From Stieleria mannarensis (GTDB lineage Bacteria > Planctomycetota > Planctomycetia > Pirellulales > Pirellulaceae), in contig NZ_JACEHH010000020.1 in NCBI RefSeq assembly GCF_014154935.1, forward strand, positions 62,001 through 126,000: a stretch of DNA of 64,000 nt, in the 5' to 3' direction. This document shows, one piece after another, positions 19,919 to 27,763 of the stretch. A program made the translations under genes and the position numbers. The first letter of the stretch is position 1. Each line of letters starts with the position of its first letter. Below the pieces are notes generated by a model. It made no database searches. It was not told the origin of the DNA and saw only the letters and a list, made by a program, of their open reading frames with translations.

Positions 19919-20818
19919 TTACGCATCCGCCTTACAGATCGTACTCCATTCGTCACCGTTCCAAAACGCGACATCAAACTGGCCAAACGACCACAATTTA
20001 TCGCGGAAGACGTCAAGCCGATACGAACTGGACAAAGTATTTGGCGAAAGCGAAACCAATGCGTCGTCGTCTAAAACGAGTACGTCGTCGATGGTCGCTG
20101 CGTAGAGATGACCATCAAACCACTGCAGCGACCATAAATCACTCTTCGTTGAATCGTGATCAACGACTTCCCACACCGCCCCCTTTCCACGGATCAGTGT
20201 ACCGCGGTGTCCCGCGACATAGATCTCGCCTGAGGGGGTGCTGGTGATGCAGGTAAGATGCCAGTTCGTCGGCGAAGCACATTCTGACCAACGGTCACGG
20301 TCGCGAATCCATATTGCACCATGTCGACCGACTGCACAGAGTTCCTCCTCACCGCCTCCAATGGCTTGCAAATCGATGGTGCTCGGCAACCCACGATCGA
20401 AGCGGATCCAACGTCGATTGTCTTCGAAGCGGTACACCATTCCCTGATAACCGACGGCGTAAACGACCTCGTTGATCATTGACAGTAAACGAAACGATCC
20501 GTAACGATCTTTTGACGATGGATCTGTGTCAAAGATGTGCCCTACTGAAAACTCTTGATCGAGATGGAGACCAAAAAAGCCGTCTTCCGAAAGACAGACA
20601 AACCCCTTGCCTGGGTCCCCTAGCCGACAAAGGGAATGGGCGTTGAAGCCGACAGACGTTTCAACCGACGTACGACCATTCGTTCGGATGATTCGAGCAT
20701 GAGGCGATTCACGCTCTTTATTTGGATCGCATGCCAAAAGAATCGCCGACGTGCTGTCCCAAACGATTCCGGATCGAAAAACCGTGTTGTTAAAAACTAA
20801 TCCGCCCAATTTTAGCAC
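19919..20818 (-). CDS. Beta-propeller-like protein, candidate immunity protein for the upstream nuclease
   Basis: 299 residues starting at a GTG (complement of 20816-20818) that directly follows the toxin gene's TAG, so the two must be co-translated. It has no signal peptide. Repeating strand units ('GEIYVAGHRGTLIRGKGAVW', 'GHLYAATIDDVLVLDDDAL', 'DKLWSFGQFDVAFWNGDEW') indicate a WD/kelch-like propeller. Base composition is visibly more AT-rich than flanking genes, as in the 3' part of the toxin gene, consistent with a tip-and-immunity cassette acquired together. Immunity function is inferred from position; similar propeller proteins are found beside PAAR effectors in myxobacteria. Confidence 0.65.
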   Translation of the reverse strand: MLKLGGLVFNNTVFRSGIVWDSTSAILLACDPNKERESPHARIIRTNGRTSVETSVGFNAHSLCRLGDPGKGFVCLSEDGFFGLHLDQEFSVGHIFDTDPSSKDRYGSFRLLSMINEVVYAVGYQGMVYRFEDNRRWIRFDRGLPSTIDLQAIGGGEEELCAVGRHGAIWIRDRDRWSECASPTNWHLTCITSTPSGEIYVAGHRGTLIRGKGAVWEVVDHDSTKSDLWSLQWFDGHLYAATIDDVLVLDDDALVSLSPNTLSSSYRLDVFRDKLWSFGQFDVAFWNGDEWSTICKADA

Positions 20819-21868
20819 CTATTTCATGGGGCCAAGTTCTATCGGTGGTCCACATTTGCGTTCTCCACCTGCGGTGGTAGGACGAACCATCTGGGATCTT
20901 TTGATTCCCATTTCCGCATGCCCCTTTCGGACTTGTTGCTCAATACAGGCTGGGTCGCATCCCATTGTTTCTGCTACAGATTCCGCACCAATTCGTTCGG
21001 CAAACGCGAGAGGCCAAGTTTGATTAGGGATTGCGGTATTTGGGGGGACCCCCAAAAACGCCCTCGTTTTTGTATTGGTTGCACCATGAATCTCGCCATG
21101 CTTTCCGACTGAATGACTCACGCCATCGACGCAAACGCATGGTGCTTTGGAATAGCTGTAATCAGGCAGCTTGTTGCCGTTCTCATCGGTAAATTGGGAG
21201 TCGGGAACAACATGGTGTCCGGTATTTGCCGGAGCGCAACAGAACTCTTTATCCTTCCCTTTCGGCACCGTGGTGCATTTCATTGCTTCTTCGCATTCTT
21301 CGGTGCATACACGCTGCTTTTGGTCGTTGCCCGCCTTTGTTTTAACAATGACGACGACAGATCCATCAGGCTCCGCACACTTATCACGTGCATCTTTCAA
21401 CTTTTCTTGACATTTACCAGCGGCTGCGTTTGCCATTGAGTCAATATGTATCCACAGCGGCGTATTGCCGGGAATACACATGTGGTTGTGGGTCGTCATG
21501 TCCATGTGCCGGACGACGTTCTTGCCTTCCACTTTGACGTCCATCGACCACATCGTGAAATAGACCTTGCCCCGATTGGTACTGGTCAGCACGCCTTTCT
21601 TGGCGGCACAGCCCGCCTCGTCGCCCATGCTTTTCTTGAAGTGGGATTTGTTCTTGAGCATCACTTCCTTGCCCGAGATGACGACTTTCTTGCTGCCGGC
21701 GGTGGTATCCTTGGCCATCCCGGTGTTGGGATAGGGGATCGGCACGCCGGGTGGTGTCGCGGGGTTTTCCGGCGGAGTGAAACAGACGTCGGGGAAGGCC
21801 GCGATCGACTTGCCGTCGGCCGCCTTGCAGGAAATCTCTCGTCCGTTGGCAAACACATCATTGGACAT
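20819..21868 (-). CDS. DUF4150 (PAAR-like) T6SS tip protein with C-terminal GHH-type nuclease-like toxin domain
   Basis: 349 residues. The ATG at 21868 overlaps the ketosynthase-like gene's stop by 11 nt and starts exactly at the DUF4150 motif 'MSNDVFANGREISCKAADGK'; the earlier ATG at 21925 is rejected. Residues 1-130 form the PAAR-like cap that would sit on VgrG ('PGVPIPYPNTGMAKDTTAGS', 'VVRHMDMTTHNHM'). A Cys-rich linker (151-212) follows. The C-terminal part carries G217-H218-H219 in 'NTGHHVVPDSQF' and a second His cluster 'SHSVGKHGEIHG' (H252, H257, H261), like GHH-signature HNH/Endonuclease VII toxins. It would be delivered into competitors to cut DNA. GC content drops in the toxin part. 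Confidence 0.82.
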   Translation of the reverse strand: MSNDVFANGREISCKAADGKSIAAFPDVCFTPPENPATPPGVPIPYPNTGMAKDTTAGSKKVVISGKEVMLKNKSHFKKSMGDEAGCAAKKGVLTSTNRGKVYFTMWSMDVKVEGKNVVRHMDMTTHNHMCIPGNTPLWIHIDSMANAAAGKCQEKLKDARDKCAEPDGSVVVIVKTKAGNDQKQRVCTEECEEAMKCTTVPKGKDKEFCCAPANTGHHVVPDSQFTDENGNKLPDYSYSKAPCVCVDGVSHSVGKHGEIHGATNTKTRAFLGVPPNTAIPNQTWPLAFAERIGAESVAETMGCDPACIEQQVRKGHAEMGIKRSQMVRPTTAGGERKCGPPIELGPMK

Positions 21869-22913
21869 GCCGAGGCGCTCCGCTGGTGTAACGTCCCACA
21901 ATCGCCGACCTCGCTCCGTCGTCATTGGCGCACTGAAAGATCACGCCGTCGCCCGGAGCATACTTCTTTTCGGCCGCGGTTTTGGCAACCGCGATCATGC
22001 ACGGGACGATGGCCGCACCGATGTCTCCGATGCAATCGGCCGTGTGCCACAGATCGAACTCTTCTTTGACCTGTTTCATCGTTCGCGCCGCGGCGAGTGA
22101 GGCTTCCTTGAATGCGTATTGCTCGCCGCTGATGTCCGTGATCCGGTAAGCGACATCGTGATAGGTGCAACCGCTGGATTGAAACGCATCCCCAATGGCC
22201 GCCGACATGCCGTCTGCTTTGAGCGGCAGGTCGGAGGTGATCGTCGCGGTTTCGGTGCCGAAGCCGCATCCATGCAGCGTGAACTGGGGCGAATCGGTCT
22301 GCGGTTGCACCGCCGCCAGTGCGACCGCCGCGCCCGCTTCCCCCGGGATCAACCCGTTGGAATTGCTGGGCGTCAACAAGCGATAGGCGTCGTCGAGTGC
22401 CGTCAACGTCCCTGCGACCAGCATCGTGTCGACGCCCGCAACGATCACAAACGGTTCCAACTGATCGTCGATCAACGTCATCGCCGTTCGGACGGCTTGG
22501 GCGCCCCCGATCGGTCCATTTTGAAAAACCGCCGAATTCGTCGAGAGGTGAACCCCCAGGTCATCGGCCAGATCACTCAGCAGACTTTCATCCACGCCTG
22601 CCAGTCGTCCGGGGCGGTCGGCCTCTGCCAGGCACAGCAACAACGCGATCGGATGCGTGGCGGGGACGGGAAGTTTCGCCCAGCACTCCGCGATCGCCAT
22701 CGCCGCCATACGAATCAGTTTCGCGCGGCCTCGCACCGGTGGATCCAGCGGGACTTCCGAGGCAACGATCCAGTCGCCTCCACGCGCGATGAATCGGGTC
22801 TCTTGAAAATTGTCGATCGCGCATCGAATCGCGGCGCAACTGGCGGGCGTGGACAAACCCACGCCCGTCACCATGCCCGTCGAGATCACTGCGGTCGGCT
22901 TCAATGTGTTCAC
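21858..22913 (-). CDS. Beta-ketoacyl synthase-like (thiolase-fold) protein, probably non-catalytic, T6SS-associated
   Basis: 351 residues from GTG 22913 ('VNTLKPTAVISTGMVTGVGL'); an ATG at 22964 would add 17 atypical residues. The ketosynthase fold shows in 'IVAGVDTMLVAGTL' and 'LLTPSNSNGLIPGEAGAAVA'. Where family members have A-C-A-S-G, this protein has G-P-I-G-G ('NGPIGGAQAVRTAM'), so the nucleophilic Cys appears replaced by Pro, and no H-G-T motif is found. Similar stand-alone ketosynthase homologues sit between DUF2169 and PAAR/DUF4150 genes in proteobacterial T6SS loci. The overlap with the toxin gene implies coupling. A chaperone or adaptor role is inferred; fatty-acid synthesis is unlikely. 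Confidence 0.72.
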   Translation of the reverse strand: MNTLKPTAVISTGMVTGVGLSTPASCAAIRCAIDNFQETRFIARGGDWIVASEVPLDPPVRGRAKLIRMAAMAIAECWAKLPVPATHPIALLLCLAEADRPGRLAGVDESLLSDLADDLGVHLSTNSAVFQNGPIGGAQAVRTAMTLIDDQLEPFVIVAGVDTMLVAGTLTALDDAYRLLTPSNSNGLIPGEAGAAVALAAVQPQTDSPQFTLHGCGFGTETATITSDLPLKADGMSAAIGDAFQSSGCTYHDVAYRITDISGEQYAFKEASLAAARTMKQVKEEFDLWHTADCIGDIGAAIVPCMIAVAKTAAEKKYAPGDGVIFQCANDDGARSAIVGRYTSGAPRHVQ

Positions 22914-23068
22914 TTTAAAGGTGCGTTTTCTTCGTGAGTTGGACCGCCAGATATTTCGATCCATCCGAGTTCGAATCGCGAGTGCGCGAGCAGGTACTGC
23001 CCCGACGCACTTGCGAACGCCGCGTGCTTGTATTTTGGTTTCACTTCGTGCGACGTGGCACTGTCCGG

Positions 23069-24160
23069 TTAGTCTCGATCCATAATCAATTCGTTCAGGT
23101 TCCCGTAGTATGATTTTCCTGTCTCGCGAGCTCGATACCAGCCACGCGGCATTCGCCCCACGATGCCCATGTTGATTTCGAACATGTTCTGACGCAGCGG
23201 GTGCGATGCTCGCCAGACCAACGAAAACTGCCGCTTGTCCGTATCGATTATCACGGTGTCCAACGTCGCGTCTTGTTTGACGGATTCGAAATCTCGCAGG
23301 ACGAACTCAACGGGCACGTCGATTTTGGGGAGCCGAAATTGACACCGTCCTTCGGGAGTCAGATTGGTCAGTTCGACCATCTCGTTTCCGGTCAATCGGT
23401 CCAGTTGCTGGTCCTCCGGAGCCGACTGGTAGTACCGCTCGTCGAAATCGGTGGGCAAAAACGGAAATTGATTCTCTTGCCAAGCTTCGTCATACGTGCC
23501 GGCAAAACCGATCCGTGGCGGCCACGATCTGCCGATCGGACCGAAGGACATCGGTCGATAATTGCCTTTCGGATCAACGACCGGGTGGGAGGATTCTTCC
23601 GTGTTGGGCAGCGGACGATCCTGCACCGATGGGTGCCGTGGACGGGCGTGGAAGCCCACGCCGATCGGGTTGTCGCGATAGGCCTGGTGGCGAGACGGAT
23701 CGTCGGTATCGTCCAGGCCACCGAACGCAACGTCATAGGTGATCGGCAACGAGGTGAAGGGTTCCGGCGGTGACGGCTTGGCGCTGCGAAGCCCGGGTTG
23801 CCAGGTCCGGTTTCCGACCACATCGAATTGTTTGCTCAGCCCTCCCAGCGTGAGGGCGACCGTCACGCGCTCGGCCGGAATGCCGCCGGGGGCATAGGCC
23901 GAACCGTTGAGCAACACTTCCGCCTTGGGTTTGGTGGGAACAAAGTCGACTTCGGCCGTCGTAGCGGAAAACCCGGGCTGGCCGGTGAACTCGTCCGCCA
24001 TCACCAACGGAACCTGCTCGGCGGCCAGTTGCGGGATCTGATTCGGGTGCGGCGGAAAATCAAAGGTCCCCTTGGCGACAACCACCAACAATTCACGACC
24101 ATCGGGTTTCATCCCCATGGTGTATCCGGCGATCAACTTGGTGGCGTTCAGCAATTCCAT
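23069..24160 (-). CDS. DUF2169 protein (T6SS effector-loading adaptor family), copy a
   Basis: 363 residues from ATG 24160, 4 nt after the DUF6484 stop; a longer frame upstream overlaps that gene. DUF2169 proteins act in other bacteria as adaptors that help load PAAR-type effectors onto VgrG. Typical segments are 'MKPDGRELLVVVAKGTFDFP', 'YDVAFGGLDDTDDPSRHQAY', 'DNPIGVGFHARPRHPSVQD' and 'LTNLTPEGRCQFRLPKIDVP'. It lies two genes upstream of the DUF4150 toxin, which it probably serves. Two further DUF2169 genes are in the cluster (28756-29931 and 31125-32099). Confidence 0.85.
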   Translation of the reverse strand: MELLNATKLIAGYTMGMKPDGRELLVVVAKGTFDFPPHPNQIPQLAAEQVPLVMADEFTGQPGFSATTAEVDFVPTKPKAEVLLNGSAYAPGGIPAERVTVALTLGGLSKQFDVVGNRTWQPGLRSAKPSPPEPFTSLPITYDVAFGGLDDTDDPSRHQAYRDNPIGVGFHARPRHPSVQDRPLPNTEESSHPVVDPKGNYRPMSFGPIGRSWPPRIGFAGTYDEAWQENQFPFLPTDFDERYYQSAPEDQQLDRLTGNEMVELTNLTPEGRCQFRLPKIDVPVEFVLRDFESVKQDATLDTVIIDTDKRQFSLVWRASHPLRQNMFEINMGIVGRMPRGWYRARETGKSYYGNLNELIMDRD

Positions 24161-24164
24161 CGGA

Positions 24165-24797
24165 CTAGTTGATTTGCACCGACCCGCCACGAATTCGATT
24201 GGCCCCCGAGGAGCGGCTGGACAGGTAGGCGCCGCGGAGCAGGATTTTTCCGGCACGCGTCATCGTGATACTGGCCTTGCCACAGCGGAGGACGATCTCT
24301 TTGTCCGCTTCCAACACGATCCGCTGATCGTCGACTTCGATGACTTTGACGGCTTTGCTTTCGCCAGCATCGGCGGACGCATCGGCACGGATGATGGGCA
24401 ACGGGACCGTGGTGGGATCGGTTTGGGGCGGCGGTTGCAGGATTCCGATCACGATCGGAGCGTTCCAGTCGCCGTTTTCAAACATCAGCGCGAGCTCACA
24501 ACCGTCGTCAAAGCTCGCCGCGGGGACGGTCGACCTGGCCTTCAGTGCCGTGGCCGTGGGATTACCGGGAAAGTCCACGGCGGGTTGATCATGATCCCAA
24601 CCGAGAAACGTTCCGATCACAACGCCGCCGGGACGCAGCGGAGGCCGGGTCGGCGTGAGCGGTGCGGATGAACGACGATGCTCTTTGACGTCCTTGTCGA
24701 CGCCAAACGCGTGACCGCCGGGCCGGTTGGTTTCGCAGCAACGCTCACGATCCAAGGGCTTGGTCGCGGCAGCGGAGGGCGTCGACGTTGAACTCAT
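24165..24797 (-). CDS. DUF6484 domain T6SS-associated protein
   Basis: 210 residues, 21 nt downstream of vgrG-1. The central part 'VVIGTFLGWDHDQPAVDFPG' followed by 'NPTATALKARSTV' and 'GCELALMFENGDWNAPIVIG' matches the DUF6484 pattern, an OB-like fold related to the gpV/gp5 part of VgrG. The C-terminal ~70 residues are short beta-strand repeats ('RIVLEADKEIVLRCGKASIT') like the VgrG needle. It occupies the position taken by the 140-residue spike-like protein in the second hcp-vgrG unit. Probably a tip-complex or adaptor component; the exact role is not known. Confidence 0.75.
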   Translation of the reverse strand: MSSTSTPSAAATKPLDRERCCETNRPGGHAFGVDKDVKEHRRSSAPLTPTRPPLRPGGVVIGTFLGWDHDQPAVDFPGNPTATALKARSTVPAASFDDGCELALMFENGDWNAPIVIGILQPPPQTDPTTVPLPIIRADASADAGESKAVKVIEVDDQRIVLEADKEIVLRCGKASITMTRAGKILLRGAYLSSRSSGANRIRGGSVQIN

Positions 24798-24818
24798 GTG
24801 TCTCGGTTCCGATGGGAC

Positions 24819-26912
24819 TTAGTTCTGCAAGATTTTCTTGCCTTTGAGGACCATGTTCTTGCTGGCTTTGCCGGTGATTTTTCCCGAGCCGTTGATCGTG
24901 ATGTCTTTGCCGGAGATCGAGATCGTACCATCTTTCTTCATCGTGATGGACGCTTTGCCGGTGGTGATGGTGATCTGGTCGCCGGCGTTGATCGTCAGGT
25001 TCTTGGCGACGGTCAACGAGTCATTGGCGCCGACGCTGTGGCTGCGGTCCTTGCCGATCGAGACGGTTTCGCCTTTGCCGACGGTTTCGGCGCGATCCCC
25101 GCTGACGGAAATCGTTTCGTTCTTGCCGACGGTTTCGGTTCGGTTTTCGCCGATGGTGATGGTTTCGTTTTTCCCGACGTCTTCGGTGCGATCTTTGCCG
25201 ATCGAGATCGTTTCGTTGACGCCGACGCTTTCGGTGCGATCGTTTTTGATCGTGATGGTTTCGTTATTGTCGACCGTTTCGGTGCGGTCATGTTTGACGT
25301 GAACGGTTTCGTCGTTGTCGATGGTCTTGCTGCGGTCATGTCCGACCCAATGGGTTTCGTCGTTTTCGACTTCGATGTCCTGGTTCTTTTCGGCGTGGAT
25401 CCAGACTTGTTCTTCGCCCTTGAGGTCTTCGAATCGGATCGCGTTGGCGTTGTCTTTCCCGCCGCCCTTGCTGCTGCGTGACAGGTAGCCGCTTTGCGTC
25501 TTATTGGCCGGTAGATCCCAAGGCGGCATATTTTGCGCATGGTAGACGCGGCCGGTGATCAGCGGCCGATCCGGATCGCCTTCGAGGAAACTGACGACGA
25601 CTTCCTGGTCGATGCGTGGGATATCGATGCCGCCGAATCCCGATCCGGCATGGACCTGCGAGACGCGGATCCAGCAGCTGCTCTTGTCATCGTTTTCGCC
25701 ATAGCGGTCCCAGTGAAATTGACATTTCACACGGCCGTATTCGTCGGGATAAATCTCTTCGCCGTCCGGGCCGGTGACGATCGCGGTTTGCACGCCGCTG
25801 ATGATCGGTTTGGCCGTGTTGCGGGTGGTGCGGAACACGCGTGAAGCGGGCAGACAGCTGATCGAATTGCGATACATCAACCCTTCGCCCCCGCTGCCGC
25901 CGCTTTCGTAGGCCAGCGGTTCGCTGCCGGAATGTTGGATCGCGGTGATCACGACTTCGGCGCCTTGTTCGTTGCTGTCGCGATGTTGATCGACGGTGAA
26001 CCGACCGCCGGTTTGGAACGTCTTGCAAAAACTGGTTGCCGAAACGACGTCGTGACGGGTCTCCTCGGCTTCGATTCGCAACCGTGTCTCGCCGCCGCCG
26101 ATACTTTTGTCAGGATACTCGCCGGGGTAATCATAGATTTCGAAATCACTGACGTCGGGCAAGTCGACGACGGTCCCGGTGTCGGTGCCGAGATCATCGC
26201 TGGGGGTTTTGAAGTTATAGTCTCGCTGGGCCCATTTCCCCGGCACAAATTGATACTTGCGTTCCCAGCTGGTCAGGTGATCGTCGATCGCCCGCGATCC
26301 GGTGTCGTCGGGAAAGTCGACGTTGGATTCCGGCAGCGTGTAGTAGCCGTCCTTGTGGTCGGTGATCACCATCTGATGAGCACCGTCGGAGTGTTTGAAG
26401 TAATAAAAAATGCCTTCTTGTTCCATCAGCCGTGACAAGAAGTTGAAGTCCGTTTCGCGATACTGGACGCAATACTCCCAGTCCTTGTGTTCCAGTTGCA
26501 AATCGGGCTGGTAATCGGCAAACCCGTATTCCCCCAAGACGGCATCGATGATGTCGGGGACCTTGGTGTCTTGAAAGATCTTGCAGTCGCTGGTCTGGGT
26601 CAGAAACCACAACCAGGGCACGACTTCGACGCGATAGTTGCGGCGGTCTTGGCCGTCGACGTCGCCACAGGCCAGGCTTTTGACGTGGCCGTGCCAATGG
26701 CGGCGCGAGTTGTCGGCCAGTTCGATGCTCCAGCCGATCGGTGTGCCGACAATGTCTTGCGGCTTGATGCCGGGATCGTCGCTGATCAGTTCCAATTGGT
26801 AATGGAACAACCGGCCGATTTCTTCATTGCCGGTGAAAGACGTCAGCAGCAGCACATCGTCGCCGAGAACCGTGGTCAGATTCAGGAGCCGGTTTTGCTG
26901 TTGGAGTGCCAT
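24819..26912 (-). CDS. vgrG: VgrG spike protein (TssI), copy 1
   Basis: 697 residues forming the trimeric needle at the T6SS tip. The gp27-like part starts 'NRLLNLTTVLGDDVLLLTS' and contains 'YCVQYRETDFNFLSRLMEQE'. The OB/gp5 part contains 'SGVQTAIVTGPDGEEIYPDE', 'GRVKCQFHWDRYG' and 'SQVHAGSGFGGIDIPRI'. The C-terminal needle has eight imperfect 16-residue repeats at about 510-637 (consensus DRTETVGKNETISIGK), then a DUF2345-like end. No extra effector domain is attached, so toxins are probably carried as PAAR-like cargo. The N-terminal ~470 residues are nearly identical to the copy at 32554-34539. Confidence 0.96.
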   Translation of the reverse strand: MALQQQNRLLNLTTVLGDDVLLLTSFTGNEEIGRLFHYQLELISDDPGIKPQDIVGTPIGWSIELADNSRRHWHGHVKSLACGDVDGQDRRNYRVEVVPWLWFLTQTSDCKIFQDTKVPDIIDAVLGEYGFADYQPDLQLEHKDWEYCVQYRETDFNFLSRLMEQEGIFYYFKHSDGAHQMVITDHKDGYYTLPESNVDFPDDTGSRAIDDHLTSWERKYQFVPGKWAQRDYNFKTPSDDLGTDTGTVVDLPDVSDFEIYDYPGEYPDKSIGGGETRLRIEAEETRHDVVSATSFCKTFQTGGRFTVDQHRDSNEQGAEVVITAIQHSGSEPLAYESGGSGGEGLMYRNSISCLPASRVFRTTRNTAKPIISGVQTAIVTGPDGEEIYPDEYGRVKCQFHWDRYGENDDKSSCWIRVSQVHAGSGFGGIDIPRIDQEVVVSFLEGDPDRPLITGRVYHAQNMPPWDLPANKTQSGYLSRSSKGGGKDNANAIRFEDLKGEEQVWIHAEKNQDIEVENDETHWVGHDRSKTIDNDETVHVKHDRTETVDNNETITIKNDRTESVGVNETISIGKDRTEDVGKNETITIGENRTETVGKNETISVSGDRAETVGKGETVSIGKDRSHSVGANDSLTVAKNLTINAGDQITITTGKASITMKKDGTISISGKDITINGSGKITGKASKNMVLKGKKILQN
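25002..25385 (-). repeat. 48-bp tandem coding repeats in the vgrG-1 needle
   Basis: Eight in-frame units of 16 codons, diverged at synonymous and non-synonymous sites, encoding the triple-stranded beta-helix needle. Copy number probably sets needle length. Confidence 0.85.
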
Positions 26913-27029
26913 TGCTTGGTCTGGAGATGGTGTTGGTGCGATGCAGCTGACGTCCAGTACGATTATCGAATCTCTGAACGTCGCACGCTACCGCGGAAGG
27001 TCGGCAAACCGCATGGTTCAATAAAAACA

Positions 27030-27059
27030 GGCCCGATCGCCTGAGTGGGCGACCGGACC
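27030..27059 (-). terminator. Hairpin and U-run between hcp-1 and vgrG-1
   Basis: On the transcribed strand GGTCCGGTCGCC, a 6-nt loop and GGCGATCGGGCC pair with two mismatches and are followed by CTGTTTTTATT. The hairpin is ~30 nt downstream of the hcp-1 stop. It would stop most transcripts after hcp and let a minority continue into vgrG, matching the much higher need for Hcp than for VgrG. Confidence 0.7.
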
Positions 27060-27088
27060 GATTACGGTTTGATGTTTCGAGCGATCGA

Positions 27089-27571
27089 TCAGCTTTCGCC
27101 TTCTTCGACCTTCCAACTGTACTCGATGTTGCCCTTCTTCTTGCCCTTGGAGTCGTTTTCGGTGTAGGTCACCTTGATCTCTTCAAAGTTCAACGAAAAG
27201 TCTTCGGTCGGCACCGACTCGCTTTGACCGGCACCGCCGATGCTGTAGCTGGTCACCAGAACGTTCTTCAGTTCATAGCGATAGTAGGTCACGCGGCCGG
27301 CGTCGGTGTAGGACGCGGTGACGTCGATTTCGACCTTCGGATAGACTTTGCCCTTGCACACCGATTCGGCGATCTTGGGGCTCGATTTGTCCAGTTCCTT
27401 GGCGCAGGAGATGTCTTCCAGGATGACGTCGCCACGTCGACGTGTCGATCCGGTGGCCGAACCGCCGGGCTGGTGAACCGCTTGGCTGAACGACAGCAGG
27501 TCGCTCCATCCCTTGTGATCCTTGTCTTTGCATTCGCCGTCGACGCCATCGAATTTAATGTAAGCAGCCAT
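27089..27571 (-). CDS. hcp: Hcp tube protein (TssD), copy 1
   Basis: 160-residue hemolysin-coregulated protein whose hexamers stack into the T6SS inner tube. The family start 'MAAYIKFDGVDGECKDKDHK' and 'GWSDLLSFSQAVHQPGG' are followed by 'DVILEDISCAKELDKSSPK', and near the end 'LNFEEIKVTYTE'. Only five residues differ from copy 2 at 34690-35172. A conserved upstream block (27636-27681) and a downstream terminator (27030-27059) frame the gene as its own transcription unit within the cluster. Confidence 0.96.
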   Translation of the reverse strand: MAAYIKFDGVDGECKDKDHKGWSDLLSFSQAVHQPGGSATGSTRRRGDVILEDISCAKELDKSSPKIAESVCKGKVYPKVEIDVTASYTDAGRVTYYRYELKNVLVTSYSIGGAGQSESVPTEDFSLNFEEIKVTYTENDSKGKKKGNIEYSWKVEEGES

Positions 27572-27635
27572 TTCGTTTTCTTGAGTGGGGGAAAGTCGGT
27601 AGAAAGTGGTGATTCGTCGTCACGGCGAAGTGCCC

Positions 27636-27681
27636 CGCCGCAATGCACACTACCGTTCTCGCGTCATCGACCGATTTGTTG
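27636..27681 (-). promoter_or_regulatory. Conserved 46-bp block upstream of hcp-1 (candidate promoter or operator)
   Basis: Aligns without gaps to 35235-35280 upstream of hcp-2, about 36 of 46 positions identical. The conserved cores on the coding strand are CAACAAAT and, 12-13 nt later, CGAGAACG-like sequence running into TAGTGTGCAT and GCGGCG. It is ~65 nt before the hcp-1 ATG. Sequence outside the block is not conserved, so this segment is under constraint or recently duplicated. Confidence 0.55.
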
Positions 27682-27763
27682 CGGCGAGAATTCGAAAAAA
27701 AGATAGAACCTGGTTTTGACTGCCAATTTCCCCTTCTCTCGGTGGTCGCCTGAACAGGTCGCG

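Noticed and set aside
21869-21925. A longer N-terminus for the DUF4150 toxin
   Set aside because: The conserved domain begins at ATG 21868; the extra 19 residues lie inside the upstream gene in another frame.
25002-25385. Regular ~48-bp tandem units, CRISPR-like at first glance
   Set aside because: They are in frame within vgrG-1, have no unique spacers, and encode the beta-helix needle.
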